Notes under the pieces: model-generated | Database searches by the model: none | Told to the model about the DNA's origin: nothing | What the model saw: only the letters and a program-made list of their open reading frames with translations | Shown: one piece after another, positions 1-8,792 of the stretch | Position numbering within the stretch: the first letter of the stretch is position 1 | Layout of the letters: each line of letters opens with the position of its first letter | NCBI GenBank assembly: GCA_002385885.1 | Contig: DGEI01000039.1 | Coordinates: 1 to 63,317, forward strand | DNA: 63,317 nt | Origin: Firmicutes bacterium UBA3930 | Lineage (GTDB): Bacteria > Bacillota > Clostridia > Caldicoprobacterales > Caldicoprobacteraceae | Direction of reading: 5' to 3' | Made by a program: the position numbers and the translations under genes

Positions 1-19
1 AGATGTGTATAAGAGACAG
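1..19 (+). other. Tn5/Nextera mosaic-end adapter remnant
   Basis: The first 19 bases are exactly the hyperactive Tn5 mosaic end used in tagmentation libraries (AGATGTGTATAAGAGACAG). This is sequencing adapter, not genome, and marks position 1 as a contig edge. The genomic sequence begins at about position 20. Confidence 0.93.
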
Positions 20-117
20 AAATCAGCCTTCCTTTGTCAATTCCCTTTTTAAATATTGTGCATAAAACTCTAGAGAAGTCAAACATATGTGACACGACCT
101 CTGAAAAATTTTCTCTT

Positions 118-228
118 TTAAGAGAAATAATGTTCTGCCATCTCATTTGGCGTCTTAAAACCATGTATTTTTCTTGCTATGTTATTATGTCTATTTAATA
201 TACCTCTTGAATGCTTTTTGCATCCGGG
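118..228 (-). pseudogene. C-terminal fragment of an IS transposase (IS30-like)
   Basis: The minus strand reads a 36-codon tail ending at the stop at 118-120. It contains the segment ILNRHNNIARKIHGFKTPNE, which resembles the end of integrase-core (DDE) transposases of the IS30/IS3 type, where an R-K-x-x-G-[FY]-K-T-P-x-E motif closes the protein. No catalytic core is present. The frame upstream is closed by the stop codon of the methyltransferase gene (238-240), so only a relic remains. Its position next to the contig edge fits an assembly break near a repeated IS copy. The exact IS family is inferred from this short motif only. Positions 20-117 hold nothing I can identify. Confidence 0.5.
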
Positions 229-237
229 CATAAATGT

Positions 238-828
238 TTAAAGTTTTATACCGCCTACAAAATAAAATTCCTGTGAATCAACTAGTTTGTAAACAGTCAG
301 ACCCGTCCCTTCCATCATCTTTCCCACCTGTTCAGCCGGCGGAAGCAAATCAGTCTTCAAAAGGCTCTCACCGCTTTGGTGAATACTATTCACCTTTTCC
401 CTGGACTGAGAGTGACACACCACCAGCCTGCCTCCTTCTTTCAAGCCCTGAACCATATTTAATACAGCCGTTTCCCTATCTGTAAAATGTGGAAAAACAT
501 TATAACATATTATACAATCATAAGCCGCATTTTTTACAGCGGTATTGCACACATCTCCTACAATAAAATTCAAGTTTTCATAACGATGTTTTTTCTTTGC
601 TTGTTCCAACATTTTTTCTGATATATCCAGGGCATCTATGCGGCCTTTACTGCCCACCCGGTCATATATATATTTGATTAACACGCCCGTTCCGGTTCCC
701 ACATCAAGAACATTCTGCCCTGGTTTAAGATTAATCATTTCAAAGATCTGTGACAACCTCTCCGGATCGTGTTTTACCATCTCATCCCACTTGTGAGCAA
801 TACCGTCAAAATAATCCTTATGTATCAA
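238..828 (-). CDS. Class I SAM-dependent methyltransferase
   Basis: 196 aa. Motif I of class I methyltransferases is clear (LDVGTGTG, residues 41-48), followed by an acidic motif near residue 68 (DALDIS), the VGDV segment near 90-93 and YDCIICYN near 103-110, so it should bind S-adenosylmethionine. The substrate is unknown. The start is TTG at 828, about 8 nt after GGAGGG, inside the end of the upstream ECF S-component gene (11 nt overlap), so the two are translationally coupled. The pairing suggests the methyltransferase acts on, or on a derivative of, the molecule imported by the S component; this is inference. It is soluble and full length for the family. Confidence 0.85.
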   Translation of the reverse strand: MIHKDYFDGIAHKWDEMVKHDPERLSQIFEMINLKPGQNVLDVGTGTGVLIKYIYDRVGSKGRIDALDISEKMLEQAKKKHRYENLNFIVGDVCNTAVKNAAYDCIICYNVFPHFTDRETAVLNMVQGLKEGGRLVVCHSQSREKVNSIHQSGESLLKTDLLPPAEQVGKMMEGTGLTVYKLVDSQEFYFVGGIKL

Positions 829-1369
829 CGGAACTTCCCTCCTGCATCACACGGCTTTTTTTAAGTAACGTCAAAAAAGCGGGCACAACAATAAGTTGAA
901 TAACGATACCCGGTAACCCTGTTATTATTCCGCCCCATACATATATTACAGGATTTCCTAAATTTTTGAAACCAAAAACATATAAAATCACAGCAACAAC
1001 TATCCCTGCAGCAATCCTGCCAGCCAGCATGGAGCCCAGCAGTGAACATATCATATTCAATTTAAACTTCTTATTCAGCAAACCCGATACCATTCCGTAT
1101 GCGCCTAATTCAAAGATCATTATGACGGCCATCGGAACCGGTGTAACCAAAGGAGGCATACCAGTAAGTATTGAGCTTAACAGCGGTGTTATTACGCCGA
1201 CTCCCAGGCCATATGCCGGGCCCAACACAAATCCTGACAGCAGAACCGGTATATGCATAGGAAGAAAAACCTTGCCTGCTTCCGAACCAGCAAAATGAAA
1301 TACCATTGGAAGCAGTATACCTATGGCAATAAATATTCCAGATAGGGTTATTTTTTTAGTTTTATTCAT
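818..1369 (-). CDS. ECF transporter S component (substrate-binding membrane subunit)
   Basis: 183 aa, strongly hydrophobic with about five to six membrane segments and a short basic start (MNKTKK). The N-terminal pattern of small residues and the later PVLLSGFVLGPAYGLGVG stretch are typical of energy-coupling-factor S components (ECF_trnsprt family), which capture a vitamin or precursor and dock on shared EcfA/EcfA'/EcfT. None of those is nearby, so this is a group II style solitary S component. Substrate is not recognisable from sequence. Start ATG at 1369 follows AAGGGGTG. A strong promoter and a terminator hairpin lie upstream, so expression is likely controlled by attenuation. Confidence 0.8.
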   Translation of the reverse strand: MNKTKKITLSGIFIAIGILLPMVFHFAGSEAGKVFLPMHIPVLLSGFVLGPAYGLGVGVITPLLSSILTGMPPLVTPVPMAVIMIFELGAYGMVSGLLNKKFKLNMICSLLGSMLAGRIAAGIVVAVILYVFGFKNLGNPVIYVWGGIITGLPGIVIQLIVVPAFLTLLKKSRVMQEGSSVDT

Positions 1370-1389
1370 TATAATAACACCCCTTATAA

Positions 1390-1432
1390 TAAAATAAAAG
1401 AGGCGGATCTCACCATTTTAGTGAAAACCGCC
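1390..1432 (-). terminator. Intrinsic terminator in the leader of the ECF S-component gene
   Basis: On the minus strand a 12-bp stem (1432-1421 with 1413-1402, one mismatch and one wobble) with a 7-nt loop is followed by TCTTTTATTTT. It lies between the promoter at 1498-1526 and the start codon at 1369, so it is a leader terminator (attenuator), not the end of a gene. An alternative pairing is possible: GCC and ATGA upstream (minus strand, around 1475) with TCAT and GGC overlapping the 5' arm of the terminator. Confidence 0.75.
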
Positions 1433-1490
1433 TTCATGACAGCATTGTAAAACACAAAATATATAACCTGGTACCTTCATGGCACATCTT
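1433..1490 (-). promoter_or_regulatory. Candidate leader RNA sensor upstream of the ECF S component
   Basis: About 60 nt of transcribed leader lie between the predicted start of transcription (near 1490) and the terminator. It contains two copies of ATGAAGG and a GGTACC palindrome. I do not recognise it as a known riboswitch (TPP, cobalamin, THF, preQ1, purine motifs not seen). Its place before an attenuator of a vitamin-type transporter makes a small-molecule sensor plausible, but this is inference. Confidence 0.35.
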
Positions 1491-1497
1491 GTTTCAT

Positions 1498-1526
1498 ATA
1501 TTAACAAAATATCATGAGAATGTCAA
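1498..1526 (-). promoter_or_regulatory. Sigma-A promoter for ECF S component / methyltransferase
   Basis: Minus strand: perfect -35 TTGACA (1526-1521), 17-nt spacer, -10 TAATAT (1503-1498). This is the only strong promoter seen in the 250-base gap 1370-1619. Confidence 0.75.
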
Positions 1527-1619
1527 TTAATCACTTGAGCATGTCCCGCATCTGTTATTGCTTAAACATGCCCCCTTGTTTTTATACTGCTTAACCTGAA
1601 TATAAACCGTATAATAGGC

Positions 1620-2165
1620 TTAATTATTAATCTGCACCCTGGATCTATACGGGATAAATTCTATATCGCCACTGACAAGGGTTGGTACAACACTAAATTC
1701 ATGGCTGCCGGATGAATCAGCCGTTCTGTAATCCAATATCCGGATTTTAGGCTTTCTTTTATCAACAAGCCGATAGTAAATTTTAACTAAAGTCCCGGTG
1801 CCTCCAATCGTCTGCACGTCTCCCATAAGGGAAACAGCAAAACTGGCAATCCCTTCATCAGCATTAATATTATTAACCAATTCCATCCAGGGGCTTTTGC
1901 TTCCTGTGAACAAATCGCCGGTTTCGATCCTCTCTATGTTCACTTTATCAGGATCATAATATAAATCGACCGAAGCGGCATAAAGATTTGTAACGTTTTC
2001 AACCATTAATTCCATATCATATCCATCCGGAGCCAGTAACCTGACAACCGGCCCGGACTGTTGTTCTGCCGGGTATCTCAAAGGCATGAACAACATGAGG
2101 ATAATCATGATTACAATAAGCCCGGTTTTATATATTGTTTTGCCCCTATAAACTCTCCTGTACAA
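1620..2165 (-). CDS. Membrane-anchored cohesin-like domain protein
   Basis: 181 aa. A basic N-terminus is followed by one hydrophobic segment (about residues 13-28, rich in I, M and L) and then a single extracellular domain of about 130 aa. The pattern VENVTNLYAASVDLYYDP, then GDLF and a late GTLVKIYY strand, matches type I/II cohesin domains. It has no S-layer or sortase motif, so the hydrophobic segment probably anchors it. It starts at TTG 2165, 9 nt after the upstream dockerin-bearing gene, so the two are one operon. A cohesin next to a dockerin suggests that the products bind each other at the cell surface; this is inference. Confidence 0.7.
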   Translation of the reverse strand: MYRRVYRGKTIYKTGLIVIMIILMLFMPLRYPAEQQSGPVVRLLAPDGYDMELMVENVTNLYAASVDLYYDPDKVNIERIETGDLFTGSKSPWMELVNNINADEGIASFAVSLMGDVQTIGGTGTLVKIYYRLVDKRKPKIRILDYRTADSSGSHEFSVVPTLVSGDIEFIPYRSRVQINN

Positions 2166-2174
2166 TTATGATGT

Positions 2175-3827
2175 TCACCCCGTTACATTGCTGATAATAC
2201 CGTAATTCCTGGCAACAATTGATATATCGACTATATCAATCCAGCCATCTGCATTATAGTCCATCCTCTGATCCCAGCCATCTTCTCCTTTTTTGGTTGA
2301 AAACTTCTTACAAATTATTGCTATATCAGTAATGTCGATCTTTAAATTATCATTTAAATCCCCTGCAATCATATGTAATTCCTCGACCGTATCTCCTTCA
2401 ACATCAATTGAATAATCCATGGTAAGAAAACCGGGTTTGGACAATCTTACAGTATATGTTCCCGGAATAAGATAGTTCAGCTCAAAACTTCCTTGCAATA
2501 CATTCAAAGTAAGTTTCTTCATATCATCCCCAAGCAGGTACGCCTGGACATTATAGAAATCATTTTGCCCAACCATTTTAATAAAACCTGTCATATGATA
2601 GCTGGGCAATATATCAATCATTTCATCCGAATACTCAACAACTATTGTTACAGGTTTGCCGTCTGCCTGTCCATCGGCTACAGGAGGCCTGTAATCAGTC
2701 ATAAATTCCAGCATTGTGCTGCCTGTATTTTGAGGCAAAAAATCGAATTCACAGACATCCCAGTTATCATACCTGTTTACAGGTTTTTGAACGGGATTCA
2801 ACATGAAATAGAAATACATATATAAAGGATTCTGGGAATGTGGAGGATGTTGGCCTGTGTTAATCTGGGGATTAAAGCTGCCGCTGTCAAATCGTATGCC
2901 TTCATATTTCAAATAATCATCATCATATTTTATATAGAATTTTAGCTGTGTCATATTCTCAACAGGCCCCGCTTTCAATTTTACACTCCCGGTATTCCTG
3001 TTGTATATGGGGTCAACGGCTTCCAGCCACAGCTTCATAGCGCCGCGGAAGCTTTTTACTACTGTATTTTTATTTCCTATTAAGTCCCGGATATCCAGGA
3101 TAGTTAGCTCATATAAACGGTTGCCAACCTGGGGGCCGGTTTGCAGGGTTATATTTTTTTTGCTTTCATCCAGGTGAACGGATCTCACTTCAAGATCCGG
3201 AGATATTATGTAGTTGTTTAAATCAAGCGCTGATTCTTCATCCAATGGCTCATTGAACTCAATACGAATTGTACTGTTGTTTATAACCTCAATATTATCA
3301 ATCTCGGGAGGAATGTTATCATTATGAATGGTAACCTGGTATACATTGTACCTGGACAACCGGCCTTCGTTATCGACACCGATGCAGGCCCTGTCCGGTT
3401 TATAACGAATATTTTCAGTTATTTTCAGCTGAGCAGCGGTTCCTGTAACCCTGAACTTTATAGTTCCCAACTTGCCGCTGCCCGAAAAAAATAAATCACT
3501 GCCATAGCAGGTAAATACCATATCAAAGGTACCGCTGTTGTTGTCCCATCTGTGATATTCCCAATATTTATCGTCCTCCTTCCAACCAAAAAACTCGGGC
3601 TTAAATTCAACAATCTCCAGCTGTGACTTATCAAAGCTTAAATGAATCTGAAGTCCATAGAGATTGTCCATGTTGTCAGCCCGAATATCAACTTCAAATT
3701 CCATGCCTTTTTTTACCGTGTCAACTTGAGGGATTAGGCTGATGGAACCATTCTCTGCCGCCGCTGTATCAGAAAACAGCACGGCAGCCAGCATAAACAA
3801 AAATAAAAGCACTGAAATTCTTTTCAA
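2175..3827 (-). CDS. Secreted multidomain protein: cohesin-like domains, Ig-like domain, C-terminal dockerin
   Basis: 550 aa. Signal peptide about residues 1-24 (MKRISVLLFLFMLAAVLFSD, cut near TAAA). A cohesin-like domain follows (about 28-165, with DNLYGLQIHLSFD), then an SbsA-type Ig-like domain (about 172-265, PPEIDNIEV with an N-x-Y-x-I core), a second more divergent cohesin-like domain (about 268-405), a carboxypeptidase-regulatory-like beta domain (about 410-470) and a type I dockerin (about 473-545). Both dockerin calcium loops are visible (DLNDNLKIDITD and DYNADGWIDIVD). The start is TTG at 3827, 8 nt after AAGGAGG; no in-frame ATG sits better. No catalytic domain is present, so this looks structural or scaffolding. 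A protein carrying both cohesin-like modules and a dockerin could bridge other components. Confidence 0.75.
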   Translation of the reverse strand: MKRISVLLFLFMLAAVLFSDTAAAENGSISLIPQVDTVKKGMEFEVDIRADNMDNLYGLQIHLSFDKSQLEIVEFKPEFFGWKEDDKYWEYHRWDNNSGTFDMVFTCYGSDLFFSGSGKLGTIKFRVTGTAAQLKITENIRYKPDRACIGVDNEGRLSRYNVYQVTIHNDNIPPEIDNIEVINNSTIRIEFNEPLDEESALDLNNYIISPDLEVRSVHLDESKKNITLQTGPQVGNRLYELTILDIRDLIGNKNTVVKSFRGAMKLWLEAVDPIYNRNTGSVKLKAGPVENMTQLKFYIKYDDDYLKYEGIRFDSGSFNPQINTGQHPPHSQNPLYMYFYFMLNPVQKPVNRYDNWDVCEFDFLPQNTGSTMLEFMTDYRPPVADGQADGKPVTIVVEYSDEMIDILPSYHMTGFIKMVGQNDFYNVQAYLLGDDMKKLTLNVLQGSFELNYLIPGTYTVRLSKPGFLTMDYSIDVEGDTVEELHMIAGDLNDNLKIDITDIAIICKKFSTKKGEDGWDQRMDYNADGWIDIVDISIVARNYGIISNVTG

Positions 3828-4084
3828 CCCTAATACCTCCTTAATAAAAGTATTTTATTTATTGGCATCAATACAGCCAGATAAAAAACAAAGAAGCCCT
3901 GTTAATGTCAACAAATACAAATACTGTTTAGAAAGGATCTCAAAGGCTTGAACAGATTTAGTGCCCATATTAATTAATTTAAACATATATTAACATATTC
4001 AGCAAATGATGTCCAACAAGCCGTATCGATCTTTTATTAAAGAATCCGGCATATTCTGCATATTTCTTCCTTTTGCGCAAACAT
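3828..4084. other. Intergenic region, no gene seen
   Basis: About 260 AT-rich bases between the dockerin gene and gltX. They hold the AAGGAGG site of the dockerin gene (near 3834-3840). I see no convincing open frame or RNA structure. Confidence 0.6.
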
Positions 4085-4117
4085 AAAAGCAAATACCATT
4101 TTCAGGTATCTGCTTTT
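4085..4117 (-). terminator. Terminator-like hairpin at the end of gltX
   Basis: Minus strand: a 13-bp stem (AAAAGCAGATACC with GGTATTTGCTTTT, one wobble) around a 7-base loop that contains the gltX stop codon. The T-run is part of the stem and only TTTT follows, so it is a modest terminator. Confidence 0.5.
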
Positions 4118-5562
4118 GCCATCAATTTCTCAATCCCTGTTTTAATTCTTCTTAAGGATTCCTCCTTGCCAAGCAAATCCAGCAGCTCTATAGCTCCCCC
4201 GGGGGTGAACTGTTTTCCCGATACAGCGGTCCGTATCGGCCACAGTATCTGGCCGTTCTTAACACCCAACTGCTGTATCAGCTCTTTCAAACAATCATAT
4301 ATTTGCTCCTCATTCCATTGAGACAGTTCCTTCAAGGCTTCATAGCTCTTTTTCAGATGCTCCAGTGAGTTTTCCAGGTTGGTCTTCATTTTTTTGTGTA
4401 CATACATTTCAACTTTGTAGTCGGGCAGTTCATCAATAAAATCTATGCTGTCGGGGATCTCACTCAGTACCTCCACCCGGGTATGCAAAAGCCTGCTCAG
4501 TTTCATAAAATCGATATCCCGGGTTTTTATGGATTCTTTATAATAAGGCAAAGCCAGCTCGTTAAATTCCTCTATGCTCTTTTTCCGGATATACTCACCG
4601 TTCATCCACCGCAGCTTATTTACATCGAATATAGCAGGGGATTTGTTCAGGCCGCTGATGGAGAAAATCTTTTTAAGCTCCTCAAGAGTAAAGAACTCCT
4701 GGTCATTTCCCGGGCTCCAGCCAAGCAAGGCAACATAGTTTACAATTGCTTCAACCAGATATCCTTTGTTGTAGAAATCCTCGAAAGAGGCATCTCCTTC
4801 CCTTTTGCTGAGTTTTTTTCCGGCCTCCTTCATAACCGGCGGAAGATGAATATATGTTGGGATATTCCATCCGAACGCCTGGTACAAATGGTTATATTTT
4901 GGTGTTGATGAAAGGTATTCGCTGCCCCTTACCACATGGGTAATATGCATTAAACTGTCATCAACAACATTAGCAAAATTATATGTGGGCAAGCCATCCG
5001 ATTTCAAAAGAATTCCTTCATCAAGGGTTGAATTATCTACCGTTATTGTTCCGAACACTTCATCGTGAAATGTTGTTGTCCCCACAGAAGGTATCCTTTG
5101 ACGGATAACATACTTTTCTCCGTTTTTTATCCTTCCTTCAACTTCCTGTGGAGATAAATTTCTGCAGTGCCCATCATATTTATAGGGGATTTTTTTCTTT
5201 TGGCACGCTTCCCTCAGGGCATCCAGCCTTTCCCTGGAACAAAAACAGTAATACGCCCCGCCTGATTCCACCAGCTTCTGAGCATACTCCTGGTATATCT
5301 CCTTCCTCTGACTTTGAATGTATGGGCCGTAAGGGCCTCCTATATCCGGTCCTTCATCATATTCCAGCCCCACCATCTTCAATGTTTTGTATATAACATC
5401 TATAGCCCCGTCCACATACCGTTCCTGATCAGTGTCCTCTATACGGAGTATAAATTGTCCTCCGAGACTTCGGGCAATGAGATAGGTATAAAGAGCAGTT
5501 CTCAAATTTCCGATATGCATATAACCGGTAGGACTGGGAGCAAATCGCGTTCTGACTCTCAT
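4102..5562 (-). CDS. gltX: Glutamyl-tRNA synthetase
   Basis: 486 aa, class I aminoacyl-tRNA synthetase charging tRNA-Glu with glutamate in the cytoplasm. The N-terminal RFAPSPTGYMHIGN carries the HIGH-type motif (HIGN, residues 16-19) and KLSKREG near residue 250 is the KMSKS loop. A zinc-site-like segment C-F-C followed by Y-x-x-x-C is present around residues 107-135. Length is normal for the bacterial enzyme. The start ATG at 5562 follows CAGGAGG. In species without GlnRS this enzyme also makes Glu-tRNA-Gln, but the sequence alone does not decide that. It is divergently placed to argS. Confidence 0.95.
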   Translation of the reverse strand: MRVRTRFAPSPTGYMHIGNLRTALYTYLIARSLGGQFILRIEDTDQERYVDGAIDVIYKTLKMVGLEYDEGPDIGGPYGPYIQSQRKEIYQEYAQKLVESGGAYYCFCSRERLDALREACQKKKIPYKYDGHCRNLSPQEVEGRIKNGEKYVIRQRIPSVGTTTFHDEVFGTITVDNSTLDEGILLKSDGLPTYNFANVVDDSLMHITHVVRGSEYLSSTPKYNHLYQAFGWNIPTYIHLPPVMKEAGKKLSKREGDASFEDFYNKGYLVEAIVNYVALLGWSPGNDQEFFTLEELKKIFSISGLNKSPAIFDVNKLRWMNGEYIRKKSIEEFNELALPYYKESIKTRDIDFMKLSRLLHTRVEVLSEIPDSIDFIDELPDYKVEMYVHKKMKTNLENSLEHLKKSYEALKELSQWNEEQIYDCLKELIQQLGVKNGQILWPIRTAVSGKQFTPGGAIELLDLLGKEESLRRIKTGIEKLMAKADT

Positions 5563-5973
5563 GATCTATGTAACCTCCTGAATATCTATGAAGCCTTTCT
5601 CCTGGTAAGGAAAAAAGGCCTGAATTCCCGCTTAATATCAATTATTATAGAATAAGTATAATACCATACAGCAGCATGTGTCAAGTTTCTGCCCCTCATC
5701 TCCGCTCTGTACTATTTTCTTCAATTGGTGTACGTTTTAGTTATATGAAATATATGATTGCGATCGCATATCTGTAAGTCTTAGAAACAGCTAACGCAGC
5801 AAAAAACATCCAAACAGCGCCGCATTATTATAAATATGAACTAATCCTCTTGTTATTGCCTGCACCAATGTGGTATTATAAAATTTGTAAATAATAAATG
5901 TAAATCGTAATAACGGAATTTTTTTGAACAATATTTGAACAATAATCAATAATAAACTTGAGGAGAAATAGAC
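5563..5973. other. gltX-argS divergent intergenic region
   Basis: 411 bases without a gene. A probable argS promoter lies at 5850-5879. I looked for a T-box (AGTA and TGGGTGGTACCGCG-type motifs) and did not find one on either strand. Confidence 0.6.
5850..5879 (+). promoter_or_regulatory. Probable sigma-A promoter of argS
   Basis: TTGTTA (5850-5855), 18-nt spacer, TATTAT (5874-5879), 94 bases before the argS start codon. Confidence 0.45.
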
Positions 5974-7680
5974 ATGCTGGACATTAAACGAATTGTTGCA
6001 AAGAACATTAGTGAACAGGTTTCACAATTGGATATTGAACAGATTTATGAAAACCTGGAATATCCCCCAAACGCTGAGATGGGTGACGTTGCCCTGCCCT
6101 GTTTTAAGCTTAGCAGGATACTTCGGAAATCCCCGAACCAAATTGCCCAGGAATTGGCATCCAGTATCACGCCATCACAGTTTATTGAAAAAGTGGAAGC
6201 CGTATCAGGATATCTGAATTTCTTCATTAACCGGCCGTTGTTTATAGAAAAAGTGGTTGACAGAATAATGGTTGAGCAGGATAAGTACGGCAGTTCAGAT
6301 ATCGGAAAATCACGGAATATTGTTATAGATTATTCAGCCCCTAATATTGCCAAACCTTTTCATGTGGGACACCTTCGTTCCACTGTGATTGGAAATTCAC
6401 TCCGAAAAATATTTGAATTTATGGGATATAACTGTATCGGCATAAATTACCTTGGAGACTGGGGAACTCAATTTGGAAAGCTAATAACAGCGTACAACTT
6501 ATGGGGCAGCAAGCAGGCTGTTGAAGAAAAAGGAATCAAGGAACTGATGCGGCTGTATGTCAAATTCCATCAGGAAGCCGAAAAGAATCCCAGCCTTGAA
6601 GATGAGGCCAGAAGCTGGTTTGCCCGGATGGAAAGAGGAGACAAACAGGCTACCGAGCTGTGGCAGTGGTTTAAAGATATAAGCATAAAGGAATTTGAAA
6701 AAGTATACGATTTAATGGACGTTGACTTTGATTATTATACAGGTGAAAGTTTTTACAACGACAAGATCGAACCAATCATTGAGGAATTAAAACAAAAGGG
6801 CCTGCTCATAGAAAGCCAGGGCGCGCTTATAGTTGATCTGGAACAATATGATATGCCGCCCTGTCTGATACTTAAAAAAGACGGCAGTACCCTGTACGCT
6901 ACGCGGGATATTGCTGCAGCCATACATCGAAAAAGGGAATACGGTTTCGATAAATGCATATATGTTACCGGTGCATCCCAGAGCCTTCATTTTCAGCAAT
7001 GGTTCAAAGTCATTGAACTCATGGGTTATGAATGGGCAAATGACCTCATCCACGTTCCCTTCGGTATTGTAAGCCTGGGCGGTGAAAAACTGGCTACAAG
7101 AACCGGCAAAGTGGTGCTGCTGGAAGATATCATGTCCGAAGCTATAAAAAAGACACTGGAAATAATTGAGAGTAAAAATCCCGGCCTGGAAAACAAGGAG
7201 GACGTTGCCCGCCATATGGGTGTTGGTGCAGTTATATTCAGTGATCTGTACAGCAACCGGATTAAGGATGTATCTTTCTCATGGGATGAAATCCTGAATT
7301 TTGACGGGGAAACAGGCCCTTACGTTCAATACACTCATGCCAGGGCCTGCAGCGTTATCAGGAAATCTGAAGAAACAACAGTTGATGATAATAACTTTAA
7401 CAGCCGGCTCCTGCAAACAAAAGAGGAATATCAGCTCTGTAAGACACTATATGAATTTCCTGAAAAAACTAGAATGGCTTTGTCCCAATTGGAGCCTTCC
7501 ATAATTACCCGTTATTTGGTGGATCTGGCCCAGGATTTTAATCGTTTTTACCACGAACATCCGATATTAGTTGACGATAAAGAATTAAGAAAAGCCCGGC
7601 TTTCCCTTGTTAAGGCTGCAAAGATTACCCTGGCAAACGGGCTTAGGTTAATCGGCCTTAAACCACTTGAAAAAGTTTAG
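5974..7680 (+). CDS. argS: Arginyl-tRNA synthetase
   Basis: 568 aa, class I synthetase that attaches arginine to tRNA-Arg. The N-terminal Add-1 domain is followed by APNIAKPFHVGH with the HIGH-type motif HVGH at residues 130-133. The KMSKS position is replaced by an ATRTGKVV segment, as in many ArgRS, and a C-terminal DALR anticodon-binding region ends the protein (ARLSLVKAAKITLANGLRL). Full length. ATG at 5974 follows GAGGAG by about 10 nt. murG follows after 14 nt on the same strand, suggesting co-transcription. Confidence 0.96.
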   Translation: MLDIKRIVAKNISEQVSQLDIEQIYENLEYPPNAEMGDVALPCFKLSRILRKSPNQIAQELASSITPSQFIEKVEAVSGYLNFFINRPLFIEKVVDRIMVEQDKYGSSDIGKSRNIVIDYSAPNIAKPFHVGHLRSTVIGNSLRKIFEFMGYNCIGINYLGDWGTQFGKLITAYNLWGSKQAVEEKGIKELMRLYVKFHQEAEKNPSLEDEARSWFARMERGDKQATELWQWFKDISIKEFEKVYDLMDVDFDYYTGESFYNDKIEPIIEELKQKGLLIESQGALIVDLEQYDMPPCLILKKDGSTLYATRDIAAAIHRKREYGFDKCIYVTGASQSLHFQQWFKVIELMGYEWANDLIHVPFGIVSLGGEKLATRTGKVVLLEDIMSEAIKKTLEIIESKNPGLENKEDVARHMGVGAVIFSDLYSNRIKDVSFSWDEILNFDGETGPYVQYTHARACSVIRKSEETTVDDNNFNSRLLQTKEEYQLCKTLYEFPEKTRMALSQLEPSIITRYLVDLAQDFNRFYHEHPILVDDKELRKARLSLVKAAKITLANGLRLIGLKPLEKV

Positions 7681-7694
7681 TATAGGAGCAAAAA

Positions 7695-8759
7695 ATGAAA
7701 AGAATTGTACTAACCGGCGGTGGAACGGCCGGTCATGTAACACCAAACATTGCGTTGATTCCCGAGCTTAAACGCAGTGGTTGGGAAATACATTATATTG
7801 GTACAAAAAACGGTATAGAGCACAGGCTTATGTCCTGCAGAAGTGATATTATTTATCATTCAATACAGGCCGGTAAGCTGCGAAGGTATATGGACATCAA
7901 GAACTTTACAGATCCGTTCAGGATTATATGCGGAACGGGGCAATCAATCCGGCTTATACGAAATATTGGGCCAAGAGTTATATTTTCAAAAGGTGGTTTT
8001 GTCTCGGTTCCAGTTGCTATCGGCGGCTTTCTGAATCATGTTCCCGTTATAGTTCATGAATCTGATATCTCACCGGGACTGGCCAACAGGATAGCATCGT
8101 TTTTTGCCAAGACTGTATGTACCACCTTCCCTGAGACCGTATCGGAGTTTAGAGAAAACAAGGCGGTATTTACCGGCACTCCTATACGCATGGAATTATT
8201 TGATGGTAATCCGGATTTGGGAATGGAAATATGCGGGTTTGCTCCCGACAAACCCGTAATATTGGTAATGGGCGGCAGTACCGGCGCCGTTGCCATAAAC
8301 AGCTGCATTCGAAATATTTTAAATAAGCTGCTGCACCGGTTCCAGGTAGTCCATATATGCGGAAATGGAAATATTGATGAGAGCTTAACGGATATCCCCG
8401 GCTACGTTCAATTCGAATATTTGGATAAAGAGCTTCCCCATATAATTTCTATGGCAGATATGGTTGTCTCCAGGGCCGGAGCTAATTCAATCCATGAATT
8501 CCTGGCATTAAAAAAGCCCAGCCTGCTGATTCCGCTGCCTTTGGAGGCCAGCCGCGGAGATCAGATTTTGAATGCCAAATCCTTTGAACAGCAGGGATAC
8601 AGCAAAGTACTGCTGCAGGAGGATATGAACCAGGACACCCTCTATCTTGCCATACTGGATCTTTACAGTAAAAGGCATCGATATATAAATACTATGAATT
8701 TGAAAGACCACAATATAGGTATACAGAAAATAGTAGATATGATAAATCAGTACGCATAA
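7695..8759 (+). CDS. murG: UDP-GlcNAc:undecaprenyl-PP-MurNAc-pentapeptide GlcNAc transferase
   Basis: 354 aa, GT28-family peripheral membrane enzyme that converts lipid I to lipid II in peptidoglycan synthesis. The glycine-rich loop GGGTAGH is at residues 8-14, a second glycine loop (MGGSTGAVA) lies near 194-202, and the C-terminal half has the nucleotide-sugar region ending with PLPLEASRGDQ. Length is normal. Start ATG at 7695 follows ATAGGAG. It is 14 nt after argS and ends before a bidirectional terminator. It is far from any dcw cluster, so a second murG may exist elsewhere; that cannot be seen here. Confidence 0.9.
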   Translation: MKRIVLTGGGTAGHVTPNIALIPELKRSGWEIHYIGTKNGIEHRLMSCRSDIIYHSIQAGKLRRYMDIKNFTDPFRIICGTGQSIRLIRNIGPRVIFSKGGFVSVPVAIGGFLNHVPVIVHESDISPGLANRIASFFAKTVCTTFPETVSEFRENKAVFTGTPIRMELFDGNPDLGMEICGFAPDKPVILVMGGSTGAVAINSCIRNILNKLLHRFQVVHICGNGNIDESLTDIPGYVQFEYLDKELPHIISMADMVVSRAGANSIHEFLALKKPSLLIPLPLEASRGDQILNAKSFEQQGYSKVLLQEDMNQDTLYLAILDLYSKRHRYINTMNLKDHNIGIQKIVDMINQYA

Positions 8760-8792
8760 CGAAATATATTTATCCCATATTTTTGCTGAATA

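Noticed and set aside
5563..5973. T-box for gltX or argS
   Set aside because: No TGGGTGGTACCGCG-like core or terminator pair was found on either strand.
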